A DNA stretch of 64,000 nucleotides from the NCBI RefSeq assembly GCF_025961835.1, contig NZ_JAOQOK010000001.1:496001-560000 (forward strand), written 5' to 3'. The position numbers and the translations under genes are program-made. A model generated the notes under the pieces. That model worked only from the letters and a program-made list of their open reading frames with translations, searched no databases and was not told where the DNA came from. Positions 61,930 through 64,000 of the stretch are shown here, one piece after another. This DNA comes from Sphingobium sp. B2D3C (lineage in GTDB: Bacteria; Pseudomonadota; Alphaproteobacteria; Sphingomonadales; Sphingomonadaceae). How positions within the stretch are numbered: the stretch's first letter is position 1; each line of letters starts with the position of its first letter.

Positions 61930-62828
61930 TTGAGCGTCTTGCGGAACTTGATGAGATCGACCTGGCGCACCTCGGCCACTTCAGCAGGCGCGGAATCGCC
62001 CAGCACGAAGGGACCGTAGCGGGTCCGGATCAGCCGGCTGACCTTGAGGCCGAGATGTTCGAGCACGCGCCGCACTTCGCGGTTCTTGCCTTCGGTCAGG
62101 GTCATTTCGATCCACTGATTGCGCCCGGTCCGTCGCTCCAGATTGGCGTCGATGCGACCATAGCGCATCCCCTCAATCTCGACGCCCTCGATCAGTTCTT
62201 CAAGCTGGGCCTGGCTGATCTCCCCGAACGCGCGCGCGCGATAGGTGCGCTCGACACCGGTGGAGGGCAATTCCAGCTGCCGCTTCAGCTCGCCATCGGT
62301 GGTGAGCAGCAGCAGGCCTTCAGTGTTCAGATCGAGCCGGCCCACGGGCATCACGCGCGGTAGGTCGGCGGGCAGGCGATCATAAATGGTCGGTCGCCCG
62401 GCCGGGTCCTTGGCGGTGGTGAGCAGGCCGGCCGGCTTGTGGAAAAGGAACATGCGGGCCGGTGCGGGTTCCTTCACCGCCACACCATCCACCGTCACGC
62501 CGCGCAGCGACTTGAGCAAGGTTGCGGGCGTTTCCACCAGCGTGCCGTTCAGCGCCACGCGCCCTTCTGCGATCATCCGCTCGACATCCCGGCGGGAGGC
62601 GACGCCCGCGCGGGCCATCAGCTTGGCGATGCGCTCGCCCTCGCGCGCCGTGCCATCATCGGCGGCCTGGCGCACTTGCGGCGTGACGCGGCCTGCGCCC
62701 CGGCGCGCTCTGGGCGGCTGGGCTCGACGATCGGTTGCGCCGGCTGCAGGGCGCTGGGGACGGCGAGGTCCGGAAGGTCCACGAGTGTTCGACAAAATCT
62801 GTGTCCGTTTTTGGGGCGGCTGTGTCAT
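61926..62828 (-). CDS. rluB: rRNA pseudouridine synthase (RluB/RsuA family)
   Basis: 300 residues. A basic N-terminal tail (about 1-65, rich in Arg/Pro/Ala), an S4 RNA-binding domain (ERIAKLMARAGVASRRDVERMIAEGRV) and the catalytic domain with the aspartate in GRLDLNTEGLLLLTTDG. RluB modifies U2605 of 23S rRNA; RsuA or RluE specificity cannot be excluded by reading alone. Coupled to rsmD. Confidence 0.92.
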   Translation of the reverse strand: MTQPPQKRTQILSNTRGPSGPRRPQRPAAGATDRRAQPPRARRGAGRVTPQVRQAADDGTAREGERIAKLMARAGVASRRDVERMIAEGRVALNGTLVETPATLLKSLRGVTVDGVAVKEPAPARMFLFHKPAGLLTTAKDPAGRPTIYDRLPADLPRVMPVGRLDLNTEGLLLLTTDGELKRQLELPSTGVERTYRARAFGEISQAQLEELIEGVEIEGMRYGRIDANLERRTGRNQWIEMTLTEGKNREVRRVLEHLGLKVSRLIRTRYGPFVLGDSAPAEVAEVRQVDLIKFRKTLK

Positions 62829-62928
62829 CGCTGCACTGGCGAATCGCAGCCGCGCGACCTAGCGTTTTTGTGCGCCGGGATCGATCCGTTTTCGGTCTGC
62901 GGTTTGGCGCAACGGGAATGAGGCGGCA

Positions 62929-63366
62929 ATGTTTTTCTCGAAGGAGACGCAGCGAATACGCCGCATCCTGATTGTCGAGGATGAGCCGCTGCTCGCGTTC
63001 GATGAAGAACATACCCTCCAGACGGCCGGCTATGAGGTGGTCGCGACGGTCGATCGCTTCCGGGAAGCGACGGCGATCATCCTCGAACAGGGCGCGGTCG
63101 ATCTGGTGGTGACCGATGTTCGGCTTGCCGGTGTCCGCTCGGGCGTCGAGTTGGCCCGCCATGCCCGCGAACTCGGCATCGCCGTGCTGTTCGCGACGGC
63201 CACCTGCCCGGAGGAAGCGCGCGATCAGGACATTGCGCTCGGGTGCCTCTCCAAGCCGTTTCTGCCGCGCGATCTTATCCGTGCCATTGGCGTGTGCGAG
63301 CGGGTGATCGGTGGGCGCTCGCCCGGCCGGCTGCCGGCGGGGCTGAAGCTCTTCAAGCGCAACTGA
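62929..63366 (+). CDS. Single-domain response regulator (receiver only)
   Basis: 145 residues with one receiver domain (E18-D19 pair, phosphoacceptor D63 in VVTDVRLAG, CLSKPFLPRDL lysine) and a short basic tail. No output domain. Such proteins act as phosphate carriers or bind other regulators, as in the alphaproteobacterial general stress or chemotaxis pathways. Alone in its unit; the kinase is not in the window. GGCGGCA precedes the start. Confidence 0.88.
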   Translation: MFFSKETQRIRRILIVEDEPLLAFDEEHTLQTAGYEVVATVDRFREATAIILEQGAVDLVVTDVRLAGVRSGVELARHARELGIAVLFATATCPEEARDQDIALGCLSKPFLPRDLIRAIGVCERVIGGRSPGRLPAGLKLFKRN

Positions 63367-63458
63367 GGGCTGCGCTGGCGCGCCGGCAAAAACGATGCTT
63401 TGAATTCCGGCGTAGCGCTCTAAGACTGCGGGTTCAGGCCCAAGCAGTCGGAGTGTGC

Positions 63459-64000
63459 ATGTCGCAGACCCTCATATTCGCCGTGATTGTCGGTGCAGTC
63501 GTGGCGAGCGGCTTCTTCGTTCCGAGCTTCCGCCCCTATTTGCGGCCCATGCCGTTCGTTGCGTTTCTGCTCGGCATATCGAGCGGTTTTCCGCTGACGC
63601 TGCTGCTGGCTACAATGACCTTCTGGCTCTCCAAGGTCGGCATCGACAAGTCCACGATCGGCTTCGCTATCGGCCTGACGACCCCCTACACGCTCAAATT
63701 CCTGTGGGCGCCTCTTGTCGACAAGGTCCCACTGCCTGTGCTCACCCGCCTGTTCGGGCAGCGGCGCGCGTGGCTGTTCTTCATTCAGGCGCTGCTGTTT
63801 GGCGCGATCTGGCAACTGGGCGCCAGCGATCCGGCGACCGATCTCGCGCGCTTTGCCCTCTGGGCCATTGCCGTCGCCTTCCTCTCCGCCACGCAGGATA
63901 TCGTGATCGATGCCTATCGCATCGAAATCCTGAGCGAGCAGGAATTGCCGCACGGTACGGCGATGAACCAGTTCGGCTATCGCACCGGTAACCTGCTGGC
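63459..64000 (+). CDS. AmpG-like MFS transporter, N-terminal part
   Basis: The frame from ATG 63459 is open to the end of the window (180 residues seen). It shows about five membrane helices and the AmpG-type segment FLLGISSGFPLTLLLATMTF, with SKVGIDKSTIGFAIGL and the conserved SATQDIVIDAYRIE. AmpG imports muropeptides for recycling; related permeases of unknown substrate exist in alphaproteobacteria. The gene is cut by the window edge. Confidence 0.88.
   Translation, partial: MSQTLIFAVIVGAVVASGFFVPSFRPYLRPMPFVAFLLGISSGFPLTLLLATMTFWLSKVGIDKSTIGFAIGLTTPYTLKFLWAPLVDKVPLPVLTRLFGQRRAWLFFIQALLFGAIWQLGASDPATDLARFALWAIAVAFLSATQDIVIDAYRIEILSEQELPHGTAMNQFGYRTGNLL

Overview
The window is a dense, high-GC stretch of an alphaproteobacterial chromosome, most likely from a sphingomonad (order Sphingomonadales). 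The evidence is a GcrA cell-cycle regulator, HspQ, a LexA-type GTTC-N7-GTTC direct repeat, a small SRP RNA close to dnaX, a TonB receptor beside copper-handling genes, and the general look of the proteins. The genus cannot be fixed from the sequence alone.

Layout. 0-6.5 kb: the 3' end of uvrB, an RND efflux pair (adaptor plus pump) and a DUF445 membrane protein. 6.5-10.2 kb: a compact putative copper-uptake/delivery set (DUF2946, PCu(A)C chaperone, SCO, TonB receptor). 10.3-18.1 kb: a PfpI-like protein, an L,D-transpeptidase, parE, an outer-membrane beta-barrel, gcrA, an ABC-2 permease and hspQ. 18.2-28.9 kb: a region that looks like an inserted island. It begins at a tRNA-Ser(CGA) gene followed by an integrase relic, has several long gene-poor stretches, and carries a sulfatase, a second-type transcription-repair coupling factor, an exonuclease III, a cupin and an ATP-dependent DNA ligase. 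28.9-31.6 kb: a two-gene operon of a radical SAM DNA-repair/modification protein and a DUF4130-UdgX fusion, with a LexA-type box over its -10. 31.7-44.4 kb: purC, a MerR-controlled glutaredoxin-MauE gene, a PepSY/response-regulator/kinase operon, SIMPL, ABC-F, EamA, hydrolase and TSUP genes, and two overlapping cysteine desulfurase genes with a ferredoxin. 44.6-51.8 kb: SRP RNA, dnaX-ybaB, lon, hup, tRNA-His and hisI. 51.9-64 kb: a LiuR-like MerR regulator with an acyl-CoA dehydrogenase, a SleB-type wall hydrolase, cysK, an MFS exporter, uvrD, a proline-rich secreted protein, rsmD, a pseudouridine synthase, a receiver protein and the start of an AmpG-like transporter.

The most interesting part is 21.7-31.6 kb, where DNA-repair functions lie almost side by side: TRCF paralogue, AP endonuclease/exonuclease, ATP-dependent ligase, UdgX fusion and radical SAM protein. 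The last two are apparently under direct SOS control from a leaderless promoter (TTGCCG, 17 bp, TATAAA, with the -10 inside GAAC-N7-GAAC). The radical SAM/UdgX pair is known as a gene pair, but its chemistry is, to my knowledge, unexplained.

All functions are inferred by reading the sequence and from knowledge of the families. No database search was run. Promoters, hairpins and att-like sites were found by eye.
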